A stretch of 64,000 nt of DNA, from assembly GCA_015057585.1 (NCBI GenBank), contig SVEF01000001.1, forward strand, positions 314,994-378,993, given 5' to 3'. This DNA comes from Lachnospiraceae bacterium (GTDB lineage: Bacteria; Bacillota; Clostridia; Lachnospirales; Lachnospiraceae). Under the pieces are notes generated by a model. It did no database searches and was not told the DNA's origin. It worked only from the letters and a program-made list of their open reading frames with translations. The position numbers were made by a program, and so were the translations under genes. Positions 52,618 through 62,872 of this stretch are shown here, in pieces. Each line of letters begins with the position of its first letter. Position 1 is the stretch's first letter.

Positions 52618-55600
52618 TTAAATATCAAATAAATCCATAAGTGACATTTGATTGGACTTCGGAATATCTCCCAAAAGTCCCAAATCTCCCATCGTGTCTG
52701 TAATGGTCTGGCTGACCTTACAACGTGTCTTAAAGTCGTCTCTGGAAATAAACGGTCCGTCCTTTACTGCTTCAACAATTAAATCAGCTGCCTTTTCACC
52801 GAGTCCGTCAATCGTGTCAAGCGCAGGCATCAGTTTTCCGTCAATAATCTGGAACTCATGTGCTTTTGCCTTAAAAATATCAATCGGCAGAAACTCAAAT
52901 CCTCTGGCATACATTTCCTGGACAATACGCATATTTTCATAGGTATCCGAATCTTTCGGCGTTGCTTCCTTTTTGTCAATACGCGTTTTGATTTCCTTCA
53001 TGTTCTTTTCTAATATTTCCTTTCCGAGACACATCAATGCATAGTTAAAAGAAGAAGCGCGTATTCCAAAATAGGCCGCATAATACGCAAGCGGATAATA
53101 TACTTTAAAATATGCAACTCGGAATGCCATCATAACGTAAGCACACGCATGCGCCTTCGGGAACATGTACTTAATCTGCTTACAGGACCAAATATACCAG
53201 TCCGGAATACCGACCGCCTTCATTGCCTCTTCCATTTCCGGCGTCAGGCCTTTTCCCTTTCGCACACTTTCCATAATTTTGAACGCAAGACCGTTTTCCA
53301 CGCCTTGATAGATGAGGAATGTCATAATGTCATCTCGAGTACAAATCGCACTTTCCAACGTACAAGTACCCTCATTAATCAATGTTTGTGCATTGTTTGT
53401 CCATACGTCCGTACCATGGGACAGACCGGAAATACGAATCATGTCCGAAAAACTCTTCGGCTTTGTTTCACGAAGCATCTGCATAACAAAGTTGGTTCCC
53501 AGTTCTGGAAGACCCAAACTTCCCAAATCACATCCTCCTAAATCCGAAGGAGTTACTCCAAGTGCCTCTGTACTGTGGAACAAAGATACTACCTTTTGGT
53601 CATCCATTGGAATCGTTTTTGCATCGATTCCGGTCAAATCTTCCAGTCTTCGAATCATTGTCGGATCATCGTGTCCGAGAATGTCAAGTTTTAACAGGTT
53701 GTGGTCAATGGAGTGATAATCGAAATGCGTTGTAATGGTGGCTACCGTCATATCATTCGCAGGATGCTGTACCGGAGTAAAAGAATAAATCTCCTCTCCG
53801 ATCGGCAATACAATAATTCCACCAGGATGCTGTCCCGTGGTTCTTCTGACACCGACACATCCGGCCGCAATTCGCTCAATTTCGGCCTTTCTGTGCTGAA
53901 TTCCATGTTCTTCGTCATATTTTAATACATAGCCGTATGCGGTCTTCTCCGCCAGTGTACCGATGGTTCCGGCACGGAATGTCTGTCCTTTTCCGAAAAT
54001 AACTTCGGTATATTCGTGCGCTTTACTCTGATATTCTCCGGAAAAGTTTAAGTCAATATCCGGCTCTTTATCCCCATAGAATCCAAGGAATGTTTCAAAC
54101 GGAATATCTGCTCCATCCTTTTTCAGTATCTCTCCACAGTTCGGACAAACTTTATCCGGCATATCACAACCGCAGACACCTCGTTTTTGATATCCTTTTA
54201 CTTCCTCCGAATCGAAATCCGAGAAAAAGCAGTGCGGACAATAATAGTGTGCCGGAAGCGGATTTACCTCTGTAATACCCGCCATGGTTGCGGCAAACGA
54301 TGACCCTACAGAACCTCGCGAGCCTACCAGATAACCGTCCTCATTAGACTTCCAAACAAGTTTCTGTGCAATAATATACATCACGGCAAAACCATTATTA
54401 ATAATGGATGTCAACTCTTTCTCTAAGCGCTTTTCTACAATATCCGGCAATGGATCACCATACATGGAATGTGCTGTATTGTAGCAAATCTTTTTCAATG
54501 TTTCATCCGAATTTTCAATCACAGGCGGACATTTATCCGGCCGCACCGGTGATATTTTTTCAATCTGATTAAAAATCTTTATGGTGTTATCGATGACTAC
54601 CTCATGTGCCTTTGCTTCTCCCAGATACTGAAATTCCCTCAGCATCTCCTCCGTCGTACGGAAATAAAGCGGTGCCTGATTATCTGCATCTGCAAAGCCT
54701 TTACATGACATGATAATACGCCGGTATACCTCATCCTCCGGATTCAAAAAGTGTACGTCGCACGTTGCCACAACCGGCTTATGAAACTGTTCTCCAAGTT
54801 CGACAATTCTCTTATTCAGACGAATTAAATCCGCTTCGCTTGTTACCTGCTCGATTTTCTCACTTTCAATCATAAAGCGGTTGTTTCCAAGCGGCTGGAT
54901 TTCATAATAATCATAGAACTCGCAGAGTCTGGTTATCTCTTCCATCTCTTCGTTCTTTAAAAGCGCCTGATAGAGTTCTCCTGCTTCACAGGCAGAACCG
55001 ACAATAATGCCCTCCCGGTTTTCCATCAAAAGACTTTTCGGAATACAAGGACGTCTATAATAATATTCCAGATGCGCCAGGGAAACCATCCTGTAAAGGT
55101 TCACACGTCCAACATCATTTTTGCAGAGCAAAATACAATGATACGAGGTTACCTTCTTATTTTTCCAAAATTCTGCGGATAAACGGGCATTCTTTTGAAC
55201 ATCCGTCAATGTTTCCATTCCTTTTCCTTTTAGCATCTTAAGGAACTTCACATAAATTTCTGCCGTAGCACCGGCGTCGTCTACCGCACGATGATGATTT
55301 TCCAAAGATACGCCCAATTCCTTTGCAACATAATTTAGTTTATGGCGACTTAATCCCGGAAGTAATATTCTTGCCAGGCCGAGAGTATCTACTATCGTAT
55401 AGTTAAACGGCAGTCCAAGTTTTACGGCATTTACTTCTATAAATCCGGCATCAAAAACAGCGTTATGTGCAACCAAAACGCAGTCTTTACAAAACTCTAA
55501 AAATTGCGGTAAAACCACGTCAATCTCTGGTGCATCTACTACCATTTCATCTGAAATATGTGTCAACTCCTCAATCTTTGCAGGAATTGGTATCTTAGGA

Positions 55601-57102
55601 TTGATAAATGCCGAAAATTTCTCCGTTATTTCACCGTTTACCACCTTAATTGCACCAATTTCAATAATCTTATCTTCCTCTTTATCAAAACCGGTTGTCT
55701 CAATATCAAAAACTACACTGGCAATATCCAGAGATTGTCCTTTATCGTTTTTCACAACCTCTACGACATCATCTATCAGATAGGCTTCCACACCGTAGAT
55801 AATTTTGAAATCTTTGGCGCGCTGCTCCTTTTCCGGGTCATCTTTATAATCCTTTGAATTTATGGCGTGGTTTGCTTCAGTAAATGCCTGTACGACACCA
55901 TGGTCTGTGATCGCTACTCCCGGATGTCCCCACTCAAAAGCAGTTTGCACAAGCACCTTAGGATCTACCACCGCATCCATATCACTCATCATCGTATGGG
56001 CATGTAATTCCACTCTTTTTTCCGGATGAGTATCCACACGTTTCTTAATAAAGTTTGGAATCGTTTTGATACCGACAATCGAGCCAATGGTAATCTCCTT
56101 ATCGAAACGGTCATAAAGAGCCATACCCTTTAACTTAATACAACATCCTGCCTTTAAGTTTCCTTTGATTTCTGCCCAGTCCTCCGGACGCAAAAACAGT
56201 TTTCCGGATATCGTATCCGTAAAATCCGTAAAATTAAACTTAATAATCAGTTTTTCGCCGTTTCGCATTGCTGTCTCTTCATTTGACAACACTTTTCCGT
56301 ACACGACAACCTCACCGATTTCATCCTGTACCTCAATTAACGGCGTAGTTTCACCTTCAAATGCCCTTCCGTAAAAAATGTCAGGGTCATCCGGTAATTT
56401 CTTTTTAGTGAACTTCGAAAAGTCCTTCTTTTCTTTCCCGGAAGTAGATGTTTTCCCTTTTGGAGAACTGTTCTTTGGCTCTTCTTTCTTTTCCTGTATG
56501 TTCTCCTTCACAGTTATATTCTGTACCGGCACTTCCATCCTTTCAACCAAATCTTCCGTCTCAACAACATATTCTGCATCATCTTCTTTTTCTTCCGGTT
56601 CATGATACCGAAAAAAAACATGAATCTGAAAATGAAACCTTTCTTGAAACATCTGTTCCAAATATTTTTTCAAATCAGATGCTATTGTTTTATTAATAAA
56701 CGTATCCTCAGCATGAAGATATAGTTCTGTTCCTTCTTCTCCCTCTGTAAATTCAGGTTCGGCAAAGCGCAATAAATGCGCTGCCATTCTGCTTTCTCTG
56801 CCTATTTCAGCCAAGATACTTTCCTGATACATTTTCCAAAGGGTTTCCGGAGTATACTGCGAAGAAAGTTGATACTCTACAGCAAATTTCGCACGTTTTC
56901 CGACTCTGCCAAAAAACTGTTCAGAAATAATCCGCTCCATTTCACATAACAAATCAAAATCCAGCAAATGCCTGGAAGATAAATGAATCACCGTATTCCC
57001 GGTACTTCTTGAAGTTGTTATTTTAACTACTTCAACCTCACGAAATGTATTTTTAAGTTCATTTTTCACTTGAAGTTCTTCAAATACTTCAAATAAGTTC
57101 AT
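52618..57102 (-). CDS. polC: DNA polymerase III alpha subunit, PolC type
   Basis: Main replicative polymerase of Firmicutes, with built-in proofreading. The 1494-residue protein shows an N-terminal domain, an OB fold (about 260-350), a PHP domain beginning ELHAHT (365-370) and interrupted by a DnaQ-type 3'-5' exonuclease with VVFDIETTG (463-471) and a HNAVFDAGF segment, a zinc-binding set (CPHC, CGC, CPNCGE), the polymerase palm/fingers, and a helix-hairpin-helix region (GLGEKAADLI) near the end. Length is normal (about 1430-1500). It is the last gene of the pyrH-ispG run. Confidence 0.98.
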   Translation of the reverse strand: MNLFEVFEELQVKNELKNTFREVEVVKITTSRSTGNTVIHLSSRHLLDFDLLCEMERIISEQFFGRVGKRAKFAVEYQLSSQYTPETLWKMYQESILAEIGRESRMAAHLLRFAEPEFTEGEEGTELYLHAEDTFINKTIASDLKKYLEQMFQERFHFQIHVFFRYHEPEEKEDDAEYVVETEDLVERMEVPVQNITVKENIQEKKEEPKNSSPKGKTSTSGKEKKDFSKFTKKKLPDDPDIFYGRAFEGETTPLIEVQDEIGEVVVYGKVLSNEETAMRNGEKLIIKFNFTDFTDTISGKLFLRPEDWAEIKGNLKAGCCIKLKGMALYDRFDKEITIGSIVGIKTIPNFIKKRVDTHPEKRVELHAHTMMSDMDAVVDPKVLVQTAFEWGHPGVAITDHGVVQAFTEANHAINSKDYKDDPEKEQRAKDFKIIYGVEAYLIDDVVEVVKNDKGQSLDIASVVFDIETTGFDKEEDKIIEIGAIKVVNGEITEKFSAFINPKIPIPAKIEELTHISDEMVVDAPEIDVVLPQFLEFCKDCVLVAHNAVFDAGFIEVNAVKLGLPFNYTIVDTLGLARILLPGLSRHKLNYVAKELGVSLENHHRAVDDAGATAEIYVKFLKMLKGKGMETLTDVQKNARLSAEFWKNKKVTSYHCILLCKNDVGRVNLYRMVSLAHLEYYYRRPCIPKSLLMENREGIIVGSACEAGELYQALLKNEEMEEITRLCEFYDYYEIQPLGNNRFMIESEKIEQVTSEADLIRLNKRIVELGEQFHKPVVATCDVHFLNPEDEVYRRIIMSCKGFADADNQAPLYFRTTEEMLREFQYLGEAKAHEVVIDNTIKIFNQIEKISPVRPDKCPPVIENSDETLKKICYNTAHSMYGDPLPDIVEKRLEKELTSIINNGFAVMYIIAQKLVWKSNEDGYLVGSRGSVGSSFAATMAGITEVNPLPAHYYCPHCFFSDFDSEEVKGYQKRGVCGCDMPDKVCPNCGEILKKDGADIPFETFLGFYGDKEPDIDLNFSGEYQSKAHEYTEVIFGKGQTFRAGTIGTLAEKTAYGYVLKYDEEHGIQHRKAEIERIAAGCVGVRRTTGQHPGGIIVLPIGEEIYSFTPVQHPANDMTVATITTHFDYHSIDHNLLKLDILGHDDPTMIRRLEDLTGIDAKTIPMDDQKVVSLFHSTEALGVTPSDLGGCDLGSLGLPELGTNFVMQMLRETKPKSFSDMIRISGLSHGTDVWTNNAQTLINEGTCTLESAICTRDDIMTFLIYQGVENGLAFKIMESVRKGKGLTPEMEEAMKAVGIPDWYIWSCKQIKYMFPKAHACAYVMMAFRVAYFKVYYPLAYYAAYFGIRASSFNYALMCLGKEILEKNMKEIKTRIDKKEATPKDSDTYENMRIVQEMYARGFEFLPIDIFKAKAHEFQIIDGKLMPALDTIDGLGEKAADLIVEAVKDGPFISRDDFKTRCKVSQTITDTMGDLGLLGDIPKSNQMSLMDLFDI

Positions 57103-57117
57103 ACACTCTCACCACTT

Positions 57118-58200
57118 TTATTTTTTCTCTACTAATAAGTCAAGTTCTTTCTTTAATTCTGTAAGTAATTCCGTTTCTTCAACCTTTCGCAGCACCTCTC
57201 CTTTGCGGATAATGAGTCCTTCTCCGATGCCACCTGCAATACCAAGGTCTGCTTCCCTTGCTTCCCCCGGTCCGTTAACAACACACCCCATCACTGCTAC
57301 TTTAATAGAAAGAGGATAATCCTTTACCAATTCTTCTACCTGTTTGGCCAGTCCAATCAAATCAATCCTGGTCCTTCCGCACGTCGGGCAGGAAACAACT
57401 TCGATTCCCCCCTGACGAAGTCCCAGTGTCTTTAAAATCTGTTTTGCCGATACAATTTCTTCCACCGGATCCGCAGTCAATGATACCCGGATGGTGTCAC
57501 CAATTCCCTGTCCTAAAATAAGGGACAGTCCAATGGATGATTTTATATTTCCTGAGGTAATCGTACCTGATTCCGTAATGCCTACGTGGAGCGGATGCTC
57601 TGTTTTACCTGCAATCAGTTCATGTGCCCTTACACACATCAGAACATCCGATGATTTGATACTGATAACTAAATTATCATACCCCATCTCTTCAATCAGT
57701 TCTGCCTGATGTAAAGCGCTTTCTACAAGACCTTCTGCAGTCACTCCATTATGTTTTTCAATTAAATGTTTTTCCAAAGATCCCGAATTTACACCTACAC
57801 GAAGTGGTATCCCACGGTCTCTGGCTACATCTACAACTGCTTTTATCCTGTCCTTAGAACCGATATTTCCGGGATTAATCCGCACCTTATCTGCTCCATG
57901 CTCCATAGCAGCAATTGCTAACCGATAATCAAAATGAATGTCTGCAACGAGAGGTATATGAATCTGTTTTTTGATTTCCGAAAGTGCCTCAGCCGCTTCT
58001 GTTGTCGGCACAGCACAGCGAATGATTTCACAACCGGCCGCCTCTAATCTTAAAATCTGCTCAACAGTTGCTTTTACATCCTCTGTTTTTGTATTTGTCA
58101 TAGATTGTATTGCAATCGGATGATTTCCTCCGATCACCACACTTCCAATCCTTACCTCTTTCGTCATTCTTCTTTGATTTTCATTCAACAACCAACTCAT
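57118..58200 (-). CDS. ispG: 4-hydroxy-3-methylbut-2-enyl diphosphate synthase (IspG)
   Basis: Iron-sulphur enzyme of the MEP isoprenoid pathway, converting MEcPP to HMBPP. The 360-residue protein has the TIM-barrel N-terminus (IQSMTNTKTED, RINPGNIGS) and the cluster ligands Cys271, Cys274 and Cys306 with Glu313 (CPTCGRT, GCVVNGPGEA). The ATG at 58200 is supported by GGAGAAACGCG just before it. It follows rseP by 15 bases, and dxr of the same pathway is upstream, so MEP genes cluster here. Confidence 0.98.
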   Translation of the reverse strand: MSWLLNENQRRMTKEVRIGSVVIGGNHPIAIQSMTNTKTEDVKATVEQILRLEAAGCEIIRCAVPTTEAAEALSEIKKQIHIPLVADIHFDYRLAIAAMEHGADKVRINPGNIGSKDRIKAVVDVARDRGIPLRVGVNSGSLEKHLIEKHNGVTAEGLVESALHQAELIEEMGYDNLVISIKSSDVLMCVRAHELIAGKTEHPLHVGITESGTITSGNIKSSIGLSLILGQGIGDTIRVSLTADPVEEIVSAKQILKTLGLRQGGIEVVSCPTCGRTRIDLIGLAKQVEELVKDYPLSIKVAVMGCVVNGPGEAREADLGIAGGIGEGLIIRKGEVLRKVEETELLTELKKELDLLVEKK

Positions 58201-58215
58201 CGCGTTTCTCCAAAC

Positions 58216-59517
58216 TTAGAAAAATATATTTTTAATATCATTAAAGAAAATAAAAACCATCAAAAGCATCAAAAGGACCATTCCGATTAAATGAACAATG
58301 CCTTCTTTTTCTCTGTCTACCGGTTTTCCTCTTACTGCTTCAATCAAAGTAAATACCAATTTGCCACCGTCTAATGCCGGAATCGGAAGTAAGTTCATCA
58401 CACCCAAATTCGCACTAAGCAAAATCGTAATATAGGACATCTGGAGAATCACATCCATAACATTGCCGGTTTCCTTTGTCTGCTTATACACATCACCCAT
58501 GGTATTTATAATTGCAACCGGTCCGCCTACGTCATTGGAACTTAACCTTCCTGTCACAAGCATTCCAAGATTTTTTACCGTGCTGACAATCCAGTACTTC
58601 ACTTCAATAAAACTATATTTCAAAGTATTTAATAATCCGGTCTTTTCTCTGTATACGTTATAAGAAAATCCGACAGAATATACTTCCTGATAGAACTCCG
58701 GTACGACTTCTACAGTTGTAGAACTGCCATTTCGTTCATATGTGATTTGAACCGGTGTCTCGGTTAACGGATGGGCACTCATATAAGCTGATAATTCTGC
58801 ACCTGTTTGAATAGCGGTTCCATCAACAGCAGTAATCAAATCTTCAGCACGAATACCCGCTTTGTACATAGCCGAATTCTCCGTCACTTCTGTAACCTTG
58901 GCAGGTGTTTCATCCGCATAATAACGAAATCCCATTAAAAACTGACGAACCTTTTGTGGGACTACACTTGTAGAATGCCTTTCTCCGTCTCTTTCGTATA
59001 CAATCGGAATCGGTGTGCCGTCCAGACTATTATATAAAAAGTACGAATCCACTTCCCTTCCGATCTGTACCCTGTCATTCCCGATTTTCTTAATAACATC
59101 ACCTTTTTGAAGTCCCGCTTCCGCAGCCGGAGATCCCGGTGTTACGGATAAAATTGTAGTAGGATCATATCCTACAAAGCCAATCACAAAGACAGATAAT
59201 ACAAAGGCCAAAATGAAATTAAAAAACGGGCCGGCAAATACAACAGAAAAACGTTGCCATACCCCTTTGGAATAAAATGCATTCTCCTGTGTTGTGTTTT
59301 GATCGGAATCTTCTCCCACCATCTGGCACATGCCTCCAAACGGAAGTAATTTTATTGAATATTTTGTCTCACCTTTCTTGATTCCAAAAATTGTAGGACC
59401 AAGTCCAATAGAAAACTCAACCACACCAATCCCGTTTTTCTTTGCCAATAGGAAATGACCCAGTTCGTGAATGATAATTATAATACTAAATACCAGTATC
59501 GAAACTACAATACTCAT
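58216..59517 (-). CDS. rseP: RIP metalloprotease RseP/RasP
   Basis: Site-2 intramembrane zinc protease that cleaves anti-sigma factors and signal-peptide remnants. The 433-residue protein has HELGH (His17, Glu18, His21) in the first membrane segment, a tandem PDZ region (about 120-300) with SPAAEAGLQKGD, and the C-terminal NLLPIPALDGGK that supplies the third zinc ligand. The second PDZ-like repeat (KAGIRAEDLITAVDG) makes it slightly longer than B. subtilis RasP. Encoded between dxr and ispG, as in most Firmicutes. Confidence 0.97.
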   Translation of the reverse strand: MSIVVSILVFSIIIIIHELGHFLLAKKNGIGVVEFSIGLGPTIFGIKKGETKYSIKLLPFGGMCQMVGEDSDQNTTQENAFYSKGVWQRFSVVFAGPFFNFILAFVLSVFVIGFVGYDPTTILSVTPGSPAAEAGLQKGDVIKKIGNDRVQIGREVDSYFLYNSLDGTPIPIVYERDGERHSTSVVPQKVRQFLMGFRYYADETPAKVTEVTENSAMYKAGIRAEDLITAVDGTAIQTGAELSAYMSAHPLTETPVQITYERNGSSTTVEVVPEFYQEVYSVGFSYNVYREKTGLLNTLKYSFIEVKYWIVSTVKNLGMLVTGRLSSNDVGGPVAIINTMGDVYKQTKETGNVMDVILQMSYITILLSANLGVMNLLPIPALDGGKLVFTLIEAVRGKPVDREKEGIVHLIGMVLLMLLMVFIFFNDIKNIFF

Positions 59518-59546
59518 GTTCTGTCTCCTAACTTTAATGAAATCAC

Positions 59547-60698
59547 TTACTTCACATAAGAAGTAAGTTCTGCATATACTCTCTGTTCTGTTTCCAAAAT
59601 CTCATCCAGACATGGTGAAGTAATTACTTTATGCACATCCATCTGTTTCTGAATTAAACTTACAATATCCGTATATGCAATTTTGCGCTCTAAAAATGCT
59701 GCCACAGCCCATTCATTTGCCGCATTATATACCGTAGGCATACTTCCACCTATACGTAATGCATCGTATGCCATAGTAAGAGCCGGAAATGTCTCTGTAT
59801 CCGGCGGATAAAAATCTAACGACTTTAACCGATAAAAATCCAGACGTTCTGCTGTTGGGCCCTTGCGTTCCGGATAATACAATGCATACTGTATCGGAAG
59901 CTTCATATCCGGCACGCCGAGCTGTGCAATCACTGCCCCATCTTCATACTCAATCATGGAATGGATGATACTCTGCGGATGAACTACTACCTGAATTCGG
60001 TCTGCATCTACATCAAACAGCCATCTGGCTTCTATCACTTCAAGCCCTTTATTCACAAGTGTGGAAGAATCTATGGTAATCTTCTTTCCCATTGCCCAAT
60101 TCGGGTGTTTTAGGGCATCCTCCACCTGCATATGTTTCAATTCTTCTTTTGTCTTTCCACGGAACGGTCCACCGGATGCCGTAAGCAGTATTTTATGCAC
60201 GTGGTTTTCTGCATTTCCCTGTAACGACTGAAAAATAGCAGAATGCTCGCTATCCACCGGCAAAATAGAAACATTATATTCTTTTGCAAGTGGCATAATG
60301 ATGTGCCCTGCTGTGACCAATGTTTCTTTATTGGCAAGTGCAATATCTTTTCCTGCTTTAATTGCTTCTATTGTCGGACGAATTCCAATCATGCCGACAA
60401 AAGCGGTTACAACAATCTGTGCACTTTCAACTGTCGCACAAGCAACCAAACCGTCCATTCCGGCTACCACTTCTGTCTTATATTCTCCCTTTAACAGGAT
60501 TTCTTTCAATTCTTTTGCTTTTTCCTCCGAAAAAACACAAACCAGTTTCGGACAAAACTCTTTTATCTGCTCAAACAGAAGCAAGATATTGCTTCCTGCA
60601 GCTAATGCATCTACGACAATATCCCCATTCTGTCTGACTACTTCCAATGTCTGTGTTCCGATAGATCCTGTTGACCCCAGAATCGATATATGTTTCAT
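59547..60698 (-). CDS. dxr: 1-deoxy-D-xylulose-5-phosphate reductoisomerase
   Basis: Second enzyme of the MEP pathway, forming MEP with NADPH. The 383-residue protein starts MKHISILGSTGSIGTQT (dinucleotide motif GSTGSIG, 8-14) and carries LPVDSEHSAIFQ and TIDSSTLVNKGLEVIEA of the metal and substrate site. Normal length. 18 bases after cdsA. Confidence 0.98.
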   Translation of the reverse strand: MKHISILGSTGSIGTQTLEVVRQNGDIVVDALAAGSNILLLFEQIKEFCPKLVCVFSEEKAKELKEILLKGEYKTEVVAGMDGLVACATVESAQIVVTAFVGMIGIRPTIEAIKAGKDIALANKETLVTAGHIIMPLAKEYNVSILPVDSEHSAIFQSLQGNAENHVHKILLTASGGPFRGKTKEELKHMQVEDALKHPNWAMGKKITIDSSTLVNKGLEVIEARWLFDVDADRIQVVVHPQSIIHSMIEYEDGAVIAQLGVPDMKLPIQYALYYPERKGPTAERLDFYRLKSLDFYPPDTETFPALTMAYDALRIGGSMPTVYNAANEWAVAAFLERKIAYTDIVSLIQKQMDVHKVITSPCLDEILETEQRVYAELTSYVK

Positions 60699-60716
60699 AC
60701 TTACTCCTACCTTACT

Positions 60717-61514
60717 TTAGACTGTAACTAATAACAAATAGTACACAATCGGTGCGACAAAGATAATGCTGTCAAAACGGTCCAATACACCGCCATGACC
60801 CGGAATCAGTTTCCCGTAATCTTTAATATCATAGTTCCTTTTTACCGCAGATGCTGCCAAATCACCAATCTGTGCAATTACCGAACCACAACCACAGACA
60901 AGGGCATACTGAAAAACAGAACCGCTCTGAGAAAACATCTTGTTTAATACCAAACAGTAAAGTGCAGCAATCAATGCCGCCCCTACTACACCACCAACAC
61001 AGCCTTCCCATGATTTTTTCGGACTGAGTACCGGAAATGCTTTGTGCTTTCCAAACAGCATTCCTGCACAATAGGCGCATACATCTGATCCCCATGCAGC
61101 AACAAAAATCAGCCAGACGCTAAATGCACCTCCGTCTAACATCCGCACACGATAAATATAAGAAATCATCAGTGCCGTATAACAAAACCCGAAAAACAAA
61201 TGAACTACATCTTCTGATTTAAATTTGGGAAATGTAATGACATATAATGCCATAACTGCCAAAATCAGAAAAACAAGTAATGGTAAAATACCTTCTGTTT
61301 TTCCGAGAAAAAGCAATAAATACAATCCAAAGACTGCCAAATATCCCAAAACAGCCAAAGGGGTCCTATGAAGTTTCCGTATACGCATAAATTCCATTAT
61401 GGCGACAAAAGATAACAGCGCAGTTGTAAAGAGTAAAATATTCCCTCCCGGTACAACGAAAAGCACCATTGCTATCAATAAAATAATCCCACTGATCAAT
61501 CTGACCTTAAACAT
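60717..61514 (-). CDS. cdsA: phosphatidate cytidylyltransferase
   Basis: Makes CDP-diacylglycerol from CTP and phosphatidic acid for phospholipid synthesis. The 265-residue membrane protein has about eight membrane segments and the full CDP-DAG synthase signature near the C-terminus (KRNYDIKDYGKLIPGHGGVL then DRFDS), with SPKKSWEG earlier. Its start overlaps uppS by 8 bases. Confidence 0.97.
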   Translation of the reverse strand: MFKVRLISGIILLIAMVLFVVPGGNILLFTTALLSFVAIMEFMRIRKLHRTPLAVLGYLAVFGLYLLLFLGKTEGILPLLVFLILAVMALYVITFPKFKSEDVVHLFFGFCYTALMISYIYRVRMLDGGAFSVWLIFVAAWGSDVCAYCAGMLFGKHKAFPVLSPKKSWEGCVGGVVGAALIAALYCLVLNKMFSQSGSVFQYALVCGCGSVIAQIGDLAASAVKRNYDIKDYGKLIPGHGGVLDRFDSIIFVAPIVYYLLLVTV

Positions 61515-62238
61515 TTATTACGCCTCCATACCGTCTTTCTCTCGTATTGTAATACGCTATTGCATCGATCAAATCATCTTTTGTAAAATCCGGCCACAAA
61601 ACATCCGGGAAATAAAACTCCGTATAAGCAAGCTGCCATAACAGGAAATTAGAAATTCTTTGCTCTCCGCTGGTACGGATTAATAAATCCGGATCCGGAA
61701 CATCCGCCGTATCCAGATAGGCAGCAATCAGATTTTGAGAAATGTCCTCAATTTCCAACGCCTCATTCTTTACATCCTGACAGATTCCTTGAATTGCACG
61801 TAACAGTTCGTCTCTTCCACCATAATTCAAAGCAATCTGAAAACAAAGGCCGTCATTATTTTTCGATTTTTCCACCAGATTCCGTATGCTCTCCTGTAAA
61901 TCTTCATCCAGTTTTGAAATATCTCCGATAATCTTCACCCGCATTTTATTCTTTTCTGCCTGTCTGACACAGTCCTTCATGTAAGACCTGAGCAGGTTCA
62001 TAAGTGCAGCAATCTCATCCTGTGGTCTTGACCAGTTTTCTGTCGAAAACGCATATACCGTCAGATATTTTATTCCGAGATGATAGGCATCCTCACAAAT
62101 TGCCTCTACTGCCTTGCCTCCTTGGCGGTGTCCCATATTTCTAGGAAGACCGCGGCGTTTTGCCCATCTTCCGTTTCCATCCATAATGATTGCCACATGC
62201 TCCGGAATTTTCCATGCCGGATCCAACTGTTTTGCCAT
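61507..62238 (-). CDS. uppS: undecaprenyl diphosphate synthase (isoprenyl transferase)
   Basis: Cis-prenyltransferase producing the C55 lipid carrier for cell wall synthesis. From the ATG at 62238 (AAAGGATTGGAATT before it) the protein has 243 residues: HVAIIMDGNGRWAKRRGLP with catalytic Asp20, YLTVYAFSTENWSRP, RTSGEQRISNFLLWQ and TEFYFPDVLWPDF. The ATG at 62301 would add 21 residues not found in the family. Overlaps cdsA by 8 bases. Confidence 0.98.
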   Translation of the reverse strand: MAKQLDPAWKIPEHVAIIMDGNGRWAKRRGLPRNMGHRQGGKAVEAICEDAYHLGIKYLTVYAFSTENWSRPQDEIAALMNLLRSYMKDCVRQAEKNKMRVKIIGDISKLDEDLQESIRNLVEKSKNNDGLCFQIALNYGGRDELLRAIQGICQDVKNEALEIEDISQNLIAAYLDTADVPDPDLLIRTSGEQRISNFLLWQLAYTEFYFPDVLWPDFTKDDLIDAIAYYNTRERRYGGVINV

Positions 62239-62304
62239 AATTCCAATCCTTTCATAAGGAAATGGACGCTTCCAACTATTGAAAGCGGAAACGTCCACCA
62301 TGTA

Positions 62305-62859
62305 TTATACTGTCATAATTTCAGATACCTTAGCGTCTGTGCACTTATCGATTTCTGTCACAAACTTATCTGTCATCTTCTGAATTTCATCTTCAATCTG
62401 CTTCTGCTCATCTTCGGAAATTTCATTTCCCTTAGCCGCTTTCTTGATTGCATCGTTTGCGTCTCTACGCACATTACGAACAGCAACTTTTGCATTTTCT
62501 GCTTTCTTCTTAATGTCCTTAACCAAATCCTTACGACGCTCTTCGGTAAGTTCAGGGAACACCAGACGAATTACTTTTCCGTCATTACCAGGAGTAATAC
62601 CGATGTCAGATGCTAAAATCGCCTTTTCAATTTCCTTAATCATTTTTGCTTCCCATGGCTGAATCTGAATGACTCTTGCTTCCGGTACGGAAACATTTGC
62701 CACTGCCTGAATTGCAGATGGTGTACCATAATAATCTACACGAAGTTTATCCAGCAAATGCGGATTAGCACGGCCAGCTCTGACAGATGCGTACTCTTCT
62801 TTTAAAACATCTAATGTCTTGTTCATTTTTTCTTCAAATGGTTTTATTCTTTCATTCAT
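62305..62859 (-). CDS. frr: ribosome recycling factor
   Basis: Splits the post-termination ribosome together with EF-G. The 184-residue protein has the three-helix bundle and insert domain typical of RRF: VRAGRANPHLLDKLRVDYYGT, IQPWEAKMIKEIEKAI and LTEERRKDLVKDIKKKAENAKVAVRN, cited here in overlapping parts. Normal length. 13 bases after pyrH. Confidence 0.98.
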   Translation of the reverse strand: MNERIKPFEEKMNKTLDVLKEEYASVRAGRANPHLLDKLRVDYYGTPSAIQAVANVSVPEARVIQIQPWEAKMIKEIEKAILASDIGITPGNDGKVIRLVFPELTEERRKDLVKDIKKKAENAKVAVRNVRRDANDAIKKAAKGNEISEDEQKQIEDEIQKMTDKFVTEIDKCTDAKVSEIMTV

Positions 62860-62872
62860 TTTATATATCCTC